Assembly (NCBI GenBank): GCA_017607445.1
Contig: JAEVHH010000001.1
Span: 1,798,001 to 1,862,000 of the forward strand
Direction of reading: 5' to 3'
From: Histoplasma ohiense
Taxonomy: Eukaryota > Ascomycota > Eurotiomycetes > Onygenales > Ajellomycetaceae
Length of the DNA: 64,000 nucleotides
Shown here piece after piece: positions 13,641-24,250 of this stretch. The notes under the pieces are model-generated. The model did not search any database. It saw nothing but the letters and a program-made list of their open reading frames with translations, and was not told the origin of the DNA. Made by a program: the position numbers and the translations under genes. Every line of letters begins with the position of its first letter. The first letter of the stretch is position 1.

Positions 13641-14778
13641 GATCTGTACTCCGTACCGTTGAGGCATTTATGCAAGAGGACACTTTTCTTCTCTCAGCTC
13701 GTTACTGCATACAGAGGTAGATAGACAAAATTACAAGCAACAGGGTTTGTTCCCTTACATGTTCCCCGTAGTTCGTGATGGATATACTCTCACAATTTCC
13801 CAAACATGCAAGCGAGGAAATCCGTAGTTGCTAAAAGAATAGTAAGCTTGATGCGACAATGCTACCCTTGTCCAAGCTTTGAGTTCTTCGAGTTACATTA
13901 ACCCACCCCCCGCCTTCGCTTGGTCTGCTTGCTAGTGTCCAATATTTTGCCAGGATACCTGCATAAACCATTCGGCGTTGGTTCCCTTTTCAGGATGGAG
14001 CCTTGGAAGGTCCCCAAGGTGTCGGTCGGGTGTAGTCTTATCTAGTTTCCGAATCTTAGCCAGTTTGTTTTCTGACATGAGGGAAGAATCTCATTTGATC
14101 CCCAGACCTCCCATCGAAACCCAACTTCTCCCAGGCTAGAACACGCACTTGTATATATGCTGGAATGGCCATAACACATTAATAAAAAGGAGCAGCCCTT
14201 AAGAGCTTGCTGCATCTGGCCTCTTGGGAGGCTATCTTCTCAAGAGCTATTCTATTCATTGTTTTGATTTATATGGAGGATCACTCATCAACGATCTCGA
14301 TCTCGATCTCGATATTCGTTTTGGAGGGCTTTTCAATCTCCAACCTTTTATGGATTCAAGAATTCAAAGCCAAAATCACTGTTCATATTATATTATATTA
14401 TATTTTAATTCATACATATATTTTCCGCTATCTGTCGTCTGGGATTTGATCCCAACACGGCTGACTACAATATTCCCCTTCTCCCTTGAAAAGGAGAAAG
14501 AAGATAAAATCACAGATGGGAACAATTAACGACGTCATATTCACAATATCCAAATTCTGGAAAGTCTACGCTGATGACAGGAGCCACTTTTGACTACATA
14601 GGAATGACCCATTGCCATGAGCAGAATCACCATGTTAGCAGCAGGTGAACTGTCTGTTTCGCAGCAGTAGCTGGTTCTCGAGTTAGACCCTCCCCGCCTC
14701 CCCCCTTCCTCAAGTCTCCGAAAGCAACAGCTACGAGATAGAAATCACACAATCGTTTGCAAAATCAAATGCCCCTCT

Positions 14779-15303
14779 TCATTCAGTCGAGGATGATCCA
14801 GCGTTTCCTCCTTGTCCAGGCGCCTTCTTGTCTTCTTTATCGCCTTTTCGGCTACGTCTAATTTCGCCGAATGTTGGGGGTGGTCCCAGGCCGCCTATCA
14901 TGTACCAGAGAAGCTTAGTGGGACGCTCGTTGTCGTCAGGATGGCGATTTGGGGCCATGCGGTTCACTACGGAGCTCGCTACGCAGCCGCCGCCACGGAG
15001 GTGGAGCACGGGCTCTGGTCTTTTCGCTGGCGCAGAGGCCAATAAGCTGCCTTTGCCGGTTTCCTGCTTCTTAGAGGCTTTTGAGATATTCTCGGAAAAG
15101 GAAGACTTAGCAGCATCTTTGTCTAGTAGGACTTTGTTTTTGTCATCCTCCTTTTCGGCCCGGTGTGGGGTGGTGGCCTTGGTCAAATCGCGATGCTGGT
15201 TGTTCATGCCATTATTATTATCTGCCAACTTGGAGTGCTGATCCATTATGTCTAAGTTGTTTTCGGATGTCGAGGATTCTCTCTGAGTTCTCACCATCAA
15301 CAT
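14779..15303 (-). CDS. Hypothetical protein with LHLRGGG motif
   Basis: A 174-codon ORF with a normal ATG. The first 90 residues are polar, rich in Asn, Lys, Asp and Ser and predicted disordered. Residues 100-106 read LHLRGGG followed by Cys, closely resembling the LRLRGG end of ubiquitin but placed mid-protein. Next come a short segment with hydrophobic and aromatic residues (LLWYMIGGLGPPP) and a basic tail. No enzyme or fold can be assigned. A donor-like GGTGAGAAC lies just after the start codon, so the true N-terminus may differ. It is 1.1 kb from the Rrb1-type gene on the same strand. Real-gene status is plausible, not proven. Confidence 0.4.
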   Translation of the reverse strand: MLMVRTQRESSTSENNLDIMDQHSKLADNNNGMNNQHRDLTKATTPHRAEKEDDKNKVLLDKDAAKSSFSENISKASKKQETGKGSLLASAPAKRPEPVLHLRGGGCVASSVVNRMAPNRHPDDNERPTKLLWYMIGGLGPPPTFGEIRRSRKGDKEDKKAPGQGGNAGSSSTE

Positions 15304-16441
15304 TTGGGTAATGTATCTTGTTGCTCTGGCTTCAAGAAGAAAACTCGCCTTTTTCAGGATTGGGTGCTGTTCAGGATGGCTTTTGTGACAATAACCTTTG
15401 TCAGTGAAGCGGTAGGTATGAGACTGATGCGCTCTCTTCTCCTAAACAGAGATATGAATGCCTTATGGCGCCGAACAATTTCTTGGTGGTGGTCCTCTTT
15501 GATATTGACAACTGACCTTTCGATATTCCTTCGCCCCTCCTTTTTGAATCAGTATATCCCTTTGGAGGATTGAAGCTAACCACTATCTTTTCCGAAAATC
15601 CAAACGTCTCTTGGTGTTGTATTCAGGGTTGAGCGGAGGGTTTACTAGATATGAGAGATATATGGGTTTCTTTTTCTTGTTATGTGTTCGATGGTTTCAC
15701 GATCAACTAAGAATGTCACGAAAAATATTTATTAAAGTCAAGACTTGGTCCACGGGGATCGATCAATTTATAATTGCCCTGTCCATTCCCTTTCCTTTGC
15801 GCGGCGGAAGATTCCTGCATTCTTTGCTACGTTTGATTGCCCGTCCATAACCTCTTCAATGATCCAGGGAGAGAACTTGGCAAATGGCTGTTGAACAGTG
15901 ATGGTTTTTAATATGTATATCACCCTTAAGGTATGTGCCAACGTAGGGGGTGAAGAACATGAGCAAACGCATGGTTTATGTATAACTATTCTTCGAGATT
16001 TCCCGTTTGATGGGGAATAGCCGAATCTTTCTCCCGGCGATGTCAACGAAAGGGAATAGCCGCCAGCACCCTAGGCCGATACATTAAGCCGCTCGTAAAA
16101 ATTTCTCTATTGCCTCTACGGAATATGATGCTAGGTAGGAATAACAGTCGCGGTCTTCCTTAAGTAGTTTTGGCCTATGCTGTTCTATCCACTTGGTATG
16201 AGGAGTATTCCCTTTCAAAGATTAGGGCCGCAGTAAGATGTCAAGGTATATAAACATTTAATATTTAAGTTTCCATCATTCATTCATTCATTCATTCATT
16301 CATTCATTCATTGGCTTATTTATTTACTCCCGCGATAAGAAATTTACAGGAATAAACACAATAGGGAATAATTTATGACCATTAATATATGCGACTTTTA
16401 TTGTGCCTACCTCCCAGCCCCTTCCAAAGCCTAATAATCAT
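15304..16441. other. Intergenic region 3' of the Rrb1-type gene
   Basis: No supported gene. AT-rich DNA with a perfect (CATT)9 microsatellite at 16277-16312, about 130 bp past the stop codon of the minus-strand WD gene and so probably in or near its 3' UTR. Confidence 0.6.
16277..16312. repeat. (CATT)9 microsatellite
   Basis: Nine uninterrupted CATT units. Confidence 0.9.
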
Positions 16442-18147
16442 TTAAACACTGATGGTTTTAAACACTCTGTTTCCAAGAAGATTCGTTAGCATCATATATT
16501 GAACAAGTGAGAGTATGCTTGAAAAATAATAAACGTAATGAACTGGAAAACCTTGAAACACTTACCCAAATCCACCACTTCCAGTGGCCATAATAGTCCC
16601 GGGCATTTGCGCCTGCCAATGCAGCTCCTTCACTGACTCCATATAATGCACAAAGAGAAGCTGAGGCGGCACATCAGCAAACCCAGCATCGCGGGTCTCT
16701 TCATCGTCGAGCTCCACAGCTAGATCCCACAGTGTCAGCGTATTATCCGCACACGCAACGGCAATAACACTGTCATCTGTCGGATGCCATTCTATGCTTG
16801 TGACAGGCTCTTTGTGGAAGTCAAAAGAGGCAACAGGCTTCGGTTTAAGCAGCGAAGCACCGCCGGATGTATTAGGTTTCCAGTGTCGCAGGTCCCACAC
16901 CCCCCACTGGCCGTCGTCTGCTCCCGTGGCCAAGAGATGGAACGTCTGCCGTGACCAGCTCATCACATTCACGTCCGTATTGGATATCTTGACATCTACT
17001 GCTGCTTTTCGCGACTTGGATCGCACGTCCCATACCTTGACGCTTCCATCGCTGCTTGCGGATGCGAAAACATTGCGTTCGTTTGGAGACCATTGCAGTT
17101 CTTCGACAGAGGAAGTATGCCCGACGAATGGACGTGTGTCTGTCACCCAGCCGCCTCCCTCAGTACGAGTAGTGGAGTATATTAACCCGTCGTTATCGCC
17201 AGTCAGGAGTTTGCCCAAGGGGTGCAGAGGTGACCAGTCTACGGCATATCCCTCTGATTTGTGCATTCGCAGAGTAGACAGAGGTTTCGAGGCAGAAGGA
17301 GGGAGGATTGAGCCAGGGTTATCAAATGTGGAAAGAAAGGGGGTGACGTCGTGGATCACAACCTGAGAATTTTCAAGCATGGATGCAGTGATGGTCTGAG
17401 GTAGTTTGGTGTAGTCTCCGGAGGAAGACGGTGTCTGATGAGTGCGGATTCTGTTTGTTGTACAGTTCAGGGGAATGGATTTTGATTCGAGGATGGGCTC
17501 TGAAGATTCGTCGTCGGACTCGTCATCGCTCCCCGAATCGTTATCCCGCTCCATCTTGCTAAGCCCACTCAATTTGAGAACCATCAATTCGTTGTCCTTC
17601 AAACGAGATCTATCCGCTTGCGTTCCAGCTACAGCATATACCGTGGCCGGATATGTTTTCCGCTTGTCGCCCAGTCCATCTTTTACTATATCGAATGACA
17701 GGCACGGCCACGGTGTGCTGAGGGTGTGGAGCATTTCATAAGTAGAAGGGTCTGGAGATAATGTCTCCCCGGGTGCTAGTTTTGTTCGACCTGGTATAAA
17801 AGTCTGCTTATCGACATCCATGGCATCTATTTTAATTTACTCATCAGTATATATTTTTGATCCATTGGGAATTAATTGCGACGAAACGGATTTGCCCACC
17901 GCAATGTCGTTTTTATTCTTTTTCACTTCATGGGCAGCCACATACCCCTTTGCTCCTCTGCCTCCCTTTCTGCATCTGGACGCCCGTCAACCCCAGCCTC
18001 GAGGATCTCATCTTCGCTCTCGAACTCATCCTCAAACTCGTCTTCGAATTCCCCCACTTCATCAGGCGGGGCATCAGCAACGGGACGTTCGCCAGCTTTC
18101 AAGGGTGCGGACGGATCCTCTATCACATCCACGCCTCGTTTCGACAT
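16442..18147 (-). CDS. RRB1: Rrb1/GRWD1-type WD-repeat ribosome biogenesis protein
   Basis: Three exons give 495 aa: 18147..17946, 17826..16566 and a 25-nt last exon 16466..16442. The first exon encodes an acidic N-terminus (repeats of EFEDE/FESED). The second begins with the family signature MDVDKQTFIPGRTKL, then AMLHTL-type and WPCLSFD blocks and at least four WD40 repeats (SVKVWDVRS, WGVWDLRHW, LTLWDLAVE). The tiny last exon restores the family's C-terminus, GFGVFKTISV. Rrb1/GRWD1 is a nuclear chaperone for ribosomal protein L3 needed for 60S assembly (known of the family). Both introns are GT-AG and phase-compatible. The gene is divergent from the Spg1-type GTPase, with 673 bp between start codons. 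Confidence 0.93.
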
Positions 18148-18820
18148 TGTGAGTACGTTTCCGAATTGATATTAAATATATGTTTGGTAAAATGTCGTTC
18201 TTGGTGCGAAGTGTTGGCGTGCTAGAGCCATCACAAGTTCACATGAAAACAGCTCAAATGTTTTTTTTGCTTGGTCGATTGGATTTTGTGAGGAAACTTT
18301 TTTATGAGGGGGCAGAACGCTAGTCCGTTCTTGGAACAAATTGCCTGATCCCAAACCCCTACAATCGATCTCAAGCCATTGTTGACGACGTTCAGGTTGC
18401 GCTGATGGCTTGTTGCAAGGGAGCACGTTGGTAGAAATTTCCAACAGCGACTTCTTCTAGATCTACTTCTCGGTTATCGGTCGTTTTCAGAACTTGTCGC
18501 GTTTATATTAACCCGCTGTTTCAACGCGCCACGAGCAGGGTCCCAAGCTTCCAATCCGAACAACACAGGTTAGGTATATAATAAACATTGTCCAGCAACC
18601 GCCGGAATTTTCATTTAAGGGGAAGTCCCAAAGCCTTTCACGGCCATTTCATGGAGACCTAAATTGGCGGAGTTTTTAAGCCGTGATCCATGACGATATT
18701 TGACGTCCTTTGAAGTTTTAGTCCGCTTATTTATTCATTCCATCCCTGCCCCCTTCACCATTTACGCTCCTTGAGACTGATTTGGCTGATACTGGTATTT
18801 GGAACTAACGTTGGGAAGAG
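18148..18820. promoter_or_regulatory. Bidirectional promoter region of RRB1-type and SPG1-type genes
   Basis: The 673 bp between divergent start codons contain no other supported gene. No clear TATA box is seen on either side. A pyrimidine-rich CCATCCCTGCCCCCTTCACC block lies about 70 bp before the GTPase ATG. Confidence 0.5.
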
Positions 18821-20195
18821 ATGGAAAACCCACCAATGGAGGCGGATAAATTGCCTGTGCTGCAGCAAACAGTTCCTATCGAAGGGGAACCAAATCAGGT
18901 TGAGTCTCAGGATCCTGTTGCCGATCAGATTCCTGCGCAGCCCTCCCCGCAGATTCATGACCAACCTCCTGAACAAACACGCCACACAGAGCAGGACATG
19001 CCAGCAGCCGCAGCAGAACAAGTTTCCAGCTCAACCTCGTACAATAACAATGGTTACAGCAATGGCCATCAAGCAGACGACCACTCCCCACACTCTATCG
19101 ACTACCCCACTTCCAGCCAATCCTTCGTACCGCAAGATATTGAATCGTCTCCTCGGCATCATTCCCCAACCATGTCCTTTCAGCAACCCTCCCAATTTAG
19201 CCAATCCGCCCAGGTAAGTTCGCGACCTAGCTCGCGAATGTCGGGTGGAGGCGACAGATACGGATACACGCAGCCTTACCAGGACCAAAGTCGGGAACAG
19301 CGACAGTCCCAGCCGCAACCGCAGCCGCAGCCGCAACAGCAACAGCAACAGCAACAACAGCCTGCTCCCAGCAAGAATAGCGTCGTAATAAAGGTTGGAA
19401 TGGTGGGAGATGCCCAGATAGGGAAAACCAGCCTAATGGTTAAATATGTGGAGGGAAGTTGGGACGAAGACTACATCCAAACGCTTGGTAAGAAAATAAT
19501 ACAATAATACAATTTTTGGGAGGGTGTATGGTATTTGTTAGTTAACGATGTCGGTTACTGATGTTGTGGTCCGTTGGCACAATAGGGGTCAATTTTATGG
19601 AGAAGACCATTTCAATTCGGAATACAGAAATTACGTTTTCCATCTGGGACTTGGGCGGACAGCGTGAATTTGTCAACATGTTGCCTCTGGTGTGCAACGA
19701 TGCAGTTGCTATATTATTCATGTTCGACTTGACCCGAAAAAGTACCCTGAATTCCATCAAGGAATGGTACCGACAGGGCCGCGGGTTCAATAAGACTGCC
19801 ATCCCATTCCTTATTGGCACAAAGTATGACCATTTCGTTAACTTCCCGCGAGAGGATCAGGAGGAAATATCAATCCAGGTCAGTGATGGGATTTTCATAT
19901 TATGTTGGTTATTATTATCTTCAAGGCTGACAGATAAGGCACACAGGCTAAACGCTTTGCCAAGGCTATGCGAGCCAGTTTGATATTCAGCAGCACGAGC
20001 CACAGCATAAATGTCCAGAAGGTAGTGCACTGCACAACCCGCTTCCCCATTTTGTTTGTCGAGTGTATATTATAACTAAACCTTGTGCGCTAGATCTTCA
20101 AAATCGTTCTGAGCAAGGCATTCGACCTTAAATGCACTATTCCCGAAATCGAGAATATCGGAGAGCCGTTGTTGCTCTATCAATCTGTCAACTAA
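18821..20195 (+). CDS. spg1: Spg1/Tem1-family septation GTPase
   Basis: Four exons give 378 aa: 18821..19487, 19586..19878, 19947..20021 and 20094..20195. The first roughly 185 residues are a disordered Pro/Gln/Ser-rich extension with a poly-Gln/Pro-Gln run before the GTPase. G motifs: GDAQIGKTS at 196-204 (P-loop), WDLGGQ at 242-247 (switch II) and TKYD at 299-302 instead of NKxD, which is characteristic of Spg1/Tem1. These small GTPases act at the spindle pole body to start the septation initiation/mitotic exit cascade (known of the family). Yeast homologues are about 200-250 aa, so this N-terminal extension is long. All exon joins are in phase. Confidence 0.95.
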
Positions 20196-20479
20196 GTGGA
20201 GACGCTTGAGCCTGCGGAACGGGTAAGATGACAAAAAAATTTTTGTGTGACGAGAAGAGAATTTTGTACGCTGGATGAAGCCATGGTTTGTTACGATTAT
20301 TTATATCTCGGTTTTTAGCCCTCCTACTCGCAAGTGGCTCGCAAGTGGTGTGATAGGTGGGATGAGGAGCTGGAGGGTTAAAGAGGCAGAGAGGACATTC
20401 GATGGTCCTACGATTTTCTCCTTGCAATGAGTAGATGTGGCAGAAGGGCATAGCAAATGTTTACTTTTGTTTTTGTTTT

Positions 20480-20481
<2 letters not shown>

Positions 20482-20516
<35 letters not shown>
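20482..20516 (+). repeat. Poly-T tract (35 nt)
   Basis: Uninterrupted T run. Its length in a single assembly is unreliable. Confidence 0.9.
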
Positions 20517-20517
<1 letters not shown>

Positions 20518-21439
20518 GTGCCTGCAAGCAAGGGATGGATTCCTTGTTCCGGGCTCCCTTCATTTTTCCTTTTGGCATTGGGATGCGTTCGAGGAATTTG
20601 ATCTGTTTTGATTGTCTTCCCCTCTTCCTATCCATGGATTCCTGATTTTCTTTCTTTCCTTGCTCTCTTCTTCTCACCTTCGCTTTAATTCCTAACTGTA
20701 TTCTGCGATTTCTGTTTCTGGCTTCGGCCATATTCGGCGGCCCGTACACGTCGGTCTCCTCTACCTCTAGAGTTTCTTTCCCTTTTGTCTTTTTTATCCA
20801 TATTTATCGTAATTTCCTTTTCCCTTCTCTTTACCTCTCTTTTTCCTTGTGTCATTTTCACTCATTTTCTTTCTGGTTTTTTTTTTTTTTTTTTCCTTTC
20901 CTTTTTTCGTTTGCTTTCAGCAACCTCCCTCTGCAAAGTCGAGTAGGAAATTATATATCGGCATCAAATAAACCGAAGAAAAGAAAATGAAACGGCGCTG
21001 GCGCAGCAGTATTAGGCATAGCAACACTCATCTTTTCCCAGCGTTGGAACATACCTTCCGTCCCCATTTCGGCTCTCTTGTACAACCCATTTTTGAGCCC
21101 CAATGAAACGAGTAATCACCACCCAGGTTATGTAGTTATTTTTAAATCGGCGGCCCATTCACGATCAACATAGAAATCCGTTGAATAGAAATGGGAGGTT
21201 AACCCCGAAACAAGGAGCTAATGAAACCGAATGCAACCTACTCCGTAGTCCATGTGCCAGAACCAGCTGTTTGACTCCATCCCGCTACTTGAACCACGGA
21301 TGAAGCGCTTGTTTCGGAAATAAGGCTGCATGCAGGGCTCTGGCTGGGACTGACTTGGCGGGCCTATGCAAGCGTGGATTCTCGTGTTGCTGGTGCATCT
21401 CAACGGGGAGGCTATGGTCTAATGATTTAATTTCGAATA

Positions 21440-22165
21440 TTAGTTTACTTTGCTTACGAATTGTTGCTGCACTGTACGCTGTACATGTGCATGAACATAA
21501 GTAAAGGTTGGAATCAGGGGCTGGGATTTGTCAACCTTTTCTGTTTCCCTGGCTGTAACTCGCAAGGAGTGGAGTGGAACCATCGAACAATTTGCAGGTG
21601 AAACCATCTCTCGTTTTCGCCTTGAGTTTCTCTCCGGCTTCCATGGTGCTGCTGCGGACACTGTTTCATGGTTAGCGCTCTTTTTGGCCGGGGGCGATTC
21701 CATCTGGAACAAGCCAAAAATGGCCCCAGAAATAAGCTTGCCAACTGAGCCGCATGGGCTGAGCGTGCTGCGGATGTCTGACTGTTGCTCCAGAACCCCT
21801 GTGGGGCATCGGCGGATTATGTGCTCTATTTGCTGCTCGTCTTCTCCCGACTCCTTAGGATTCTTATTCTTGTTTTTGTCGATGCTTTTCTGTGGCGATC
21901 CGTGGATGGCCTCGGGCATGCGCACGGGGTGAGACGATCCATTCCATCCTCTGTCGCCTCCAGCTTCTCTGCCGTTCCCAAACCCCGTTTCATTCGGGGC
22001 CAACAACCCTTTCGTTTCTCTATCGTTAAGCCATCTTTTGTTCCGATTCTCATCGGAGCCGGCAATCTGGCATCTGGTCTCTAAACTTGATAATATATCT
22101 TTTTCCGCCATTTCTCGTTGTTGTGGTGTGTTTCTGCTGCCCTTTCCCATCAGGTGCTGGGGCAT
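21440..22165 (-). CDS. Low-confidence hypothetical protein, divergent from the transglutaminase gene
   Basis: An open frame of 241 codons; the first good ATG is at 22111 (MAEKDILSSLE...). The protein is polar, basic and without a recognisable domain, signal or membrane segment. By a rough estimate an open frame this long is unlikely but not impossible by chance in 64 kb, and no spliced extension or codon signature settles it. If real, its leader would overlap that of the transglutaminase gene starting at 22184. Confidence 0.25.
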   Translation of the reverse strand: MPQHLMGKGSRNTPQQREMAEKDILSSLETRCQIAGSDENRNKRWLNDRETKGLLAPNETGFGNGREAGGDRGWNGSSHPVRMPEAIHGSPQKSIDKNKNKNPKESGEDEQQIEHIIRRCPTGVLEQQSDIRSTLSPCGSVGKLISGAIFGLFQMESPPAKKSANHETVSAAAPWKPERNSRRKREMVSPANCSMVPLHSLRVTARETEKVDKSQPLIPTFTYVHAHVQRTVQQQFVSKVN

Positions 22166-22183
22166 CAGTATATCTCAACCACC

Positions 22184-24250
22184 ATGGCAACAATTCAGGA
22201 GCGGATTGCGGCCTTGAACCAGGCCCATGTTGGACGAGGACCAGTTCCTTCTCCTCCTCACGAAATTAGGCCAGATTTACCTGGCTCAAGACCTTCGATG
22301 TCCGGTAGATACGTGGCGCCAGCAAACGAGTCGCGTGCCCCTCCCGTCCCAGTCAGAGACCAGGAAATACTCCCACCACCATCCATTACAAGGACGGGTC
22401 AGAAGTCATCTACCACGACAACTAAGCCAAGGAAACCACCGCCTCCTCTCCCTACGAGAAAAGTTACGGGAGAGCCATCACCTGCGCTACCCCCGCGCAA
22501 ATCGACCGATACACACACCCGCAGAAACTCAGGAGATTCTTCGTTGTCCGCCGCCTCTATATCGACAAGGGCAACGACAAGTTCCTCAGGAAATGGCAAG
22601 TCGCCTTCTATTACGTGCACATCAACTGAAAGTTCAACAACTCGCAAGCTTGCCCCAGCATGGGGAGAAACTGCACTTCCCCCATTGCCTCCCAAGAGAA
22701 ATACGAATACAGATGGGAACCCGACGCTGAAATCTCGATCGTCTTTGGGGGTGCTTGATAGCAGCTGCAAGACATCCTCCTCATCTCTCTCGTCTCTGAC
22801 ACCAAAATTGCCGCTTCGATCGCATTCATCCAATACCAATGATCTACCCGCAATCCCACCGCGGAAATTTGAAATTAAGGATTTGGATGCCCCACCGCAA
22901 TTACCCCAGCGCAAACTTCCGCCACCTGCCCCGTCATTCAAGGCTATTGAAAAGATAAGGGAATCCTCCTTCTCTACTCTGAAAAATGCTTCAATACATC
23001 ATGGGCTAGTTCCGAATGGTGATACACATGGACAAAAAGCCAGTGGCTCACCGCCCCCAATTCCTCTGGGTTCTCGCCCTGATTTGTCAAAAATACAGGC
23101 AACTAAACCACGAATGCCTTCTTGCTCCTCACCCCCTAGCACTGGCCCAACAACAGTTTGTATGATATGTCGTGACTTCTCCGGACCAGATTCGCATGCC
23201 GCACGATTTCCAAGACAATCTCTTCCTACACAAGATCTCTCCTGGTTGGCCAACCAACTTACCGCTCCCTTCTCATCTCTCACCGACAAAGCTCGTGCAA
23301 TATTCACTTGGTTACACCATAATATCGATTATAATGTCGACGAATTCTTTAACAATAAGTTGAAATCTTCAACGCCAGAAAGCACATTAACCACCGGGCT
23401 AGCTGTTTGCGAAGGGTATGCTGGCCTGTTCGAACGGTTGGCAACGCTTGCTGGATTAGAGGCGCGAGTAATTACAGGTCATGGCAAAGGTTACGGCTAC
23501 ACTCCACTCGCCCCAGGTTCGCCGAAACCTCCATACGATGGAAACCATGCGTGGAACGTCGTGCGGATTGACAATGGACAGTGGAAGCTTATCGACAGCT
23601 GTTGGGGTGCCGGGAACGTCAGCGGCAAAGGCCAGCCGTACAACCGGGAATTCACACCAGAATATTTCACCATGTCCAACGATGAATTCGGCAACAAACA
23701 TTTCCCAGCGAACCCTGGAGATTTCTACCGAGATGATGGCCGTCCAAGTATATCCTGGGAGGAATACATCAGCATCAACCCCTCTTGTCCAAATGGCGTC
23801 GAACCTCCTATCTTATACACCGGTATAAAGCAAGAGCATGGAATTGGCGAGAGGTCGCTTCAGCCACGGTCGAGGAAGATCGCCGTCCACCAGCCCGGCC
23901 CAATACGTTTCCAATTCGGCCTCATCTGCGAACACTGGACGCTTGCACGCAGCAACATCCGCGCGCCGTGTCTTTTCATTTTATTCGCTAATGGTGTCGA
24001 CGGGGGCGGGAAAGAGTACATACCCTTCCACTATGTCCGTGGATCTGACCCTGGTGGTGGTGACCATTGGTACGTCGATGTTCCTGACCCTCGTGTCTTG
24101 GGTGCGCCTGGACAGAAACTACACATCTACAGCGTAACGAGCTTCGGGGATCTAAAGGATACACGAGGCCTTAGTAGAGAGGAGTTTCTTCGTGGTGTAG
24201 GTAGGAAGGCAATGGGATTTGGGGGTATTGCGGAGTGGGAGCTTGTATGA
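22184..24250 (+). CDS. Transglutaminase-like domain protein with proline-rich N-terminus (Cyk3-like)
   Basis: Single-exon gene, 688 aa from the ATG at 22184, which sits in a good ACCACCATGG context; the frame opens upstream only with non-ATG codons. Residues 1-330 are Pro/Ser-rich with many PPPLP/PPRK/LPP motifs of SH3-ligand type. A Transglut_core domain follows with a complete papain-like triad: Cys409 (AVCEGYAG), His455 (NHAWN) and Asp471 (LIDSCW). A C-terminal beta-rich region ends GGIAEWELV. In fungi, proteins of this fold include the cytokinesis factor Cyk3, often thought to be catalytically dead; here all three residues are present. I see no N-terminal SH3 domain as in Cyk3, so Cyk3-like is a fold-level call. 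The nearby septation GTPase may be coincidental. Confidence 0.88.
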   Translation: MATIQERIAALNQAHVGRGPVPSPPHEIRPDLPGSRPSMSGRYVAPANESRAPPVPVRDQEILPPPSITRTGQKSSTTTTKPRKPPPPLPTRKVTGEPSPALPPRKSTDTHTRRNSGDSSLSAASISTRATTSSSGNGKSPSITCTSTESSTTRKLAPAWGETALPPLPPKRNTNTDGNPTLKSRSSLGVLDSSCKTSSSSLSSLTPKLPLRSHSSNTNDLPAIPPRKFEIKDLDAPPQLPQRKLPPPAPSFKAIEKIRESSFSTLKNASIHHGLVPNGDTHGQKASGSPPPIPLGSRPDLSKIQATKPRMPSCSSPPSTGPTTVCMICRDFSGPDSHAARFPRQSLPTQDLSWLANQLTAPFSSLTDKARAIFTWLHHNIDYNVDEFFNNKLKSSTPESTLTTGLAVCEGYAGLFERLATLAGLEARVITGHGKGYGYTPLAPGSPKPPYDGNHAWNVVRIDNGQWKLIDSCWGAGNVSGKGQPYNREFTPEYFTMSNDEFGNKHFPANPGDFYRDDGRPSISWEEYISINPSCPNGVEPPILYTGIKQEHGIGERSLQPRSRKIAVHQPGPIRFQFGLICEHWTLARSNIRAPCLFILFANGVDGGGKEYIPFHYVRGSDPGGGDHWYVDVPDPRVLGAPGQKLHIYSVTSFGDLKDTRGLSREEFLRGVGRKAMGFGGIAEWELV

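Larger units (their letters stand above)
4030..14778. other. 10.7-kb gene-poor region upstream of the C2H2 regulator
   Basis: I see no ORF with a recognisable domain. Short ORFs occur on both strands, the longest a 204-codon plus-strand ORF at 4324-4938 with homopolymer-driven composition. Features present are five TACTCCGTA/TACGGAGTA nonamers, a head-to-head telomere-like palindrome (7644-7665), an AAT microsatellite (8387-8408), a GTACAT repeat (13615-13640) and one weak signal-peptide ORF (9400-9774). It may contain the regulator's long leader, unrecognised small or non-coding genes, or both. Confidence 0.6.
20196..22183. other. Intergenic region with 35-nt poly-T and pyrimidine-rich DNA
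   Basis: Contains the GTPase 3' region, a T35 tract (20482-20516), a strongly pyrimidine-rich plus strand to about 20930, and a minus-strand 241-codon ORF annotated separately. The last 100 bp before the transglutaminase ATG hold CCCATCAG, which could end a 5'-UTR intron. Confidence 0.5.
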
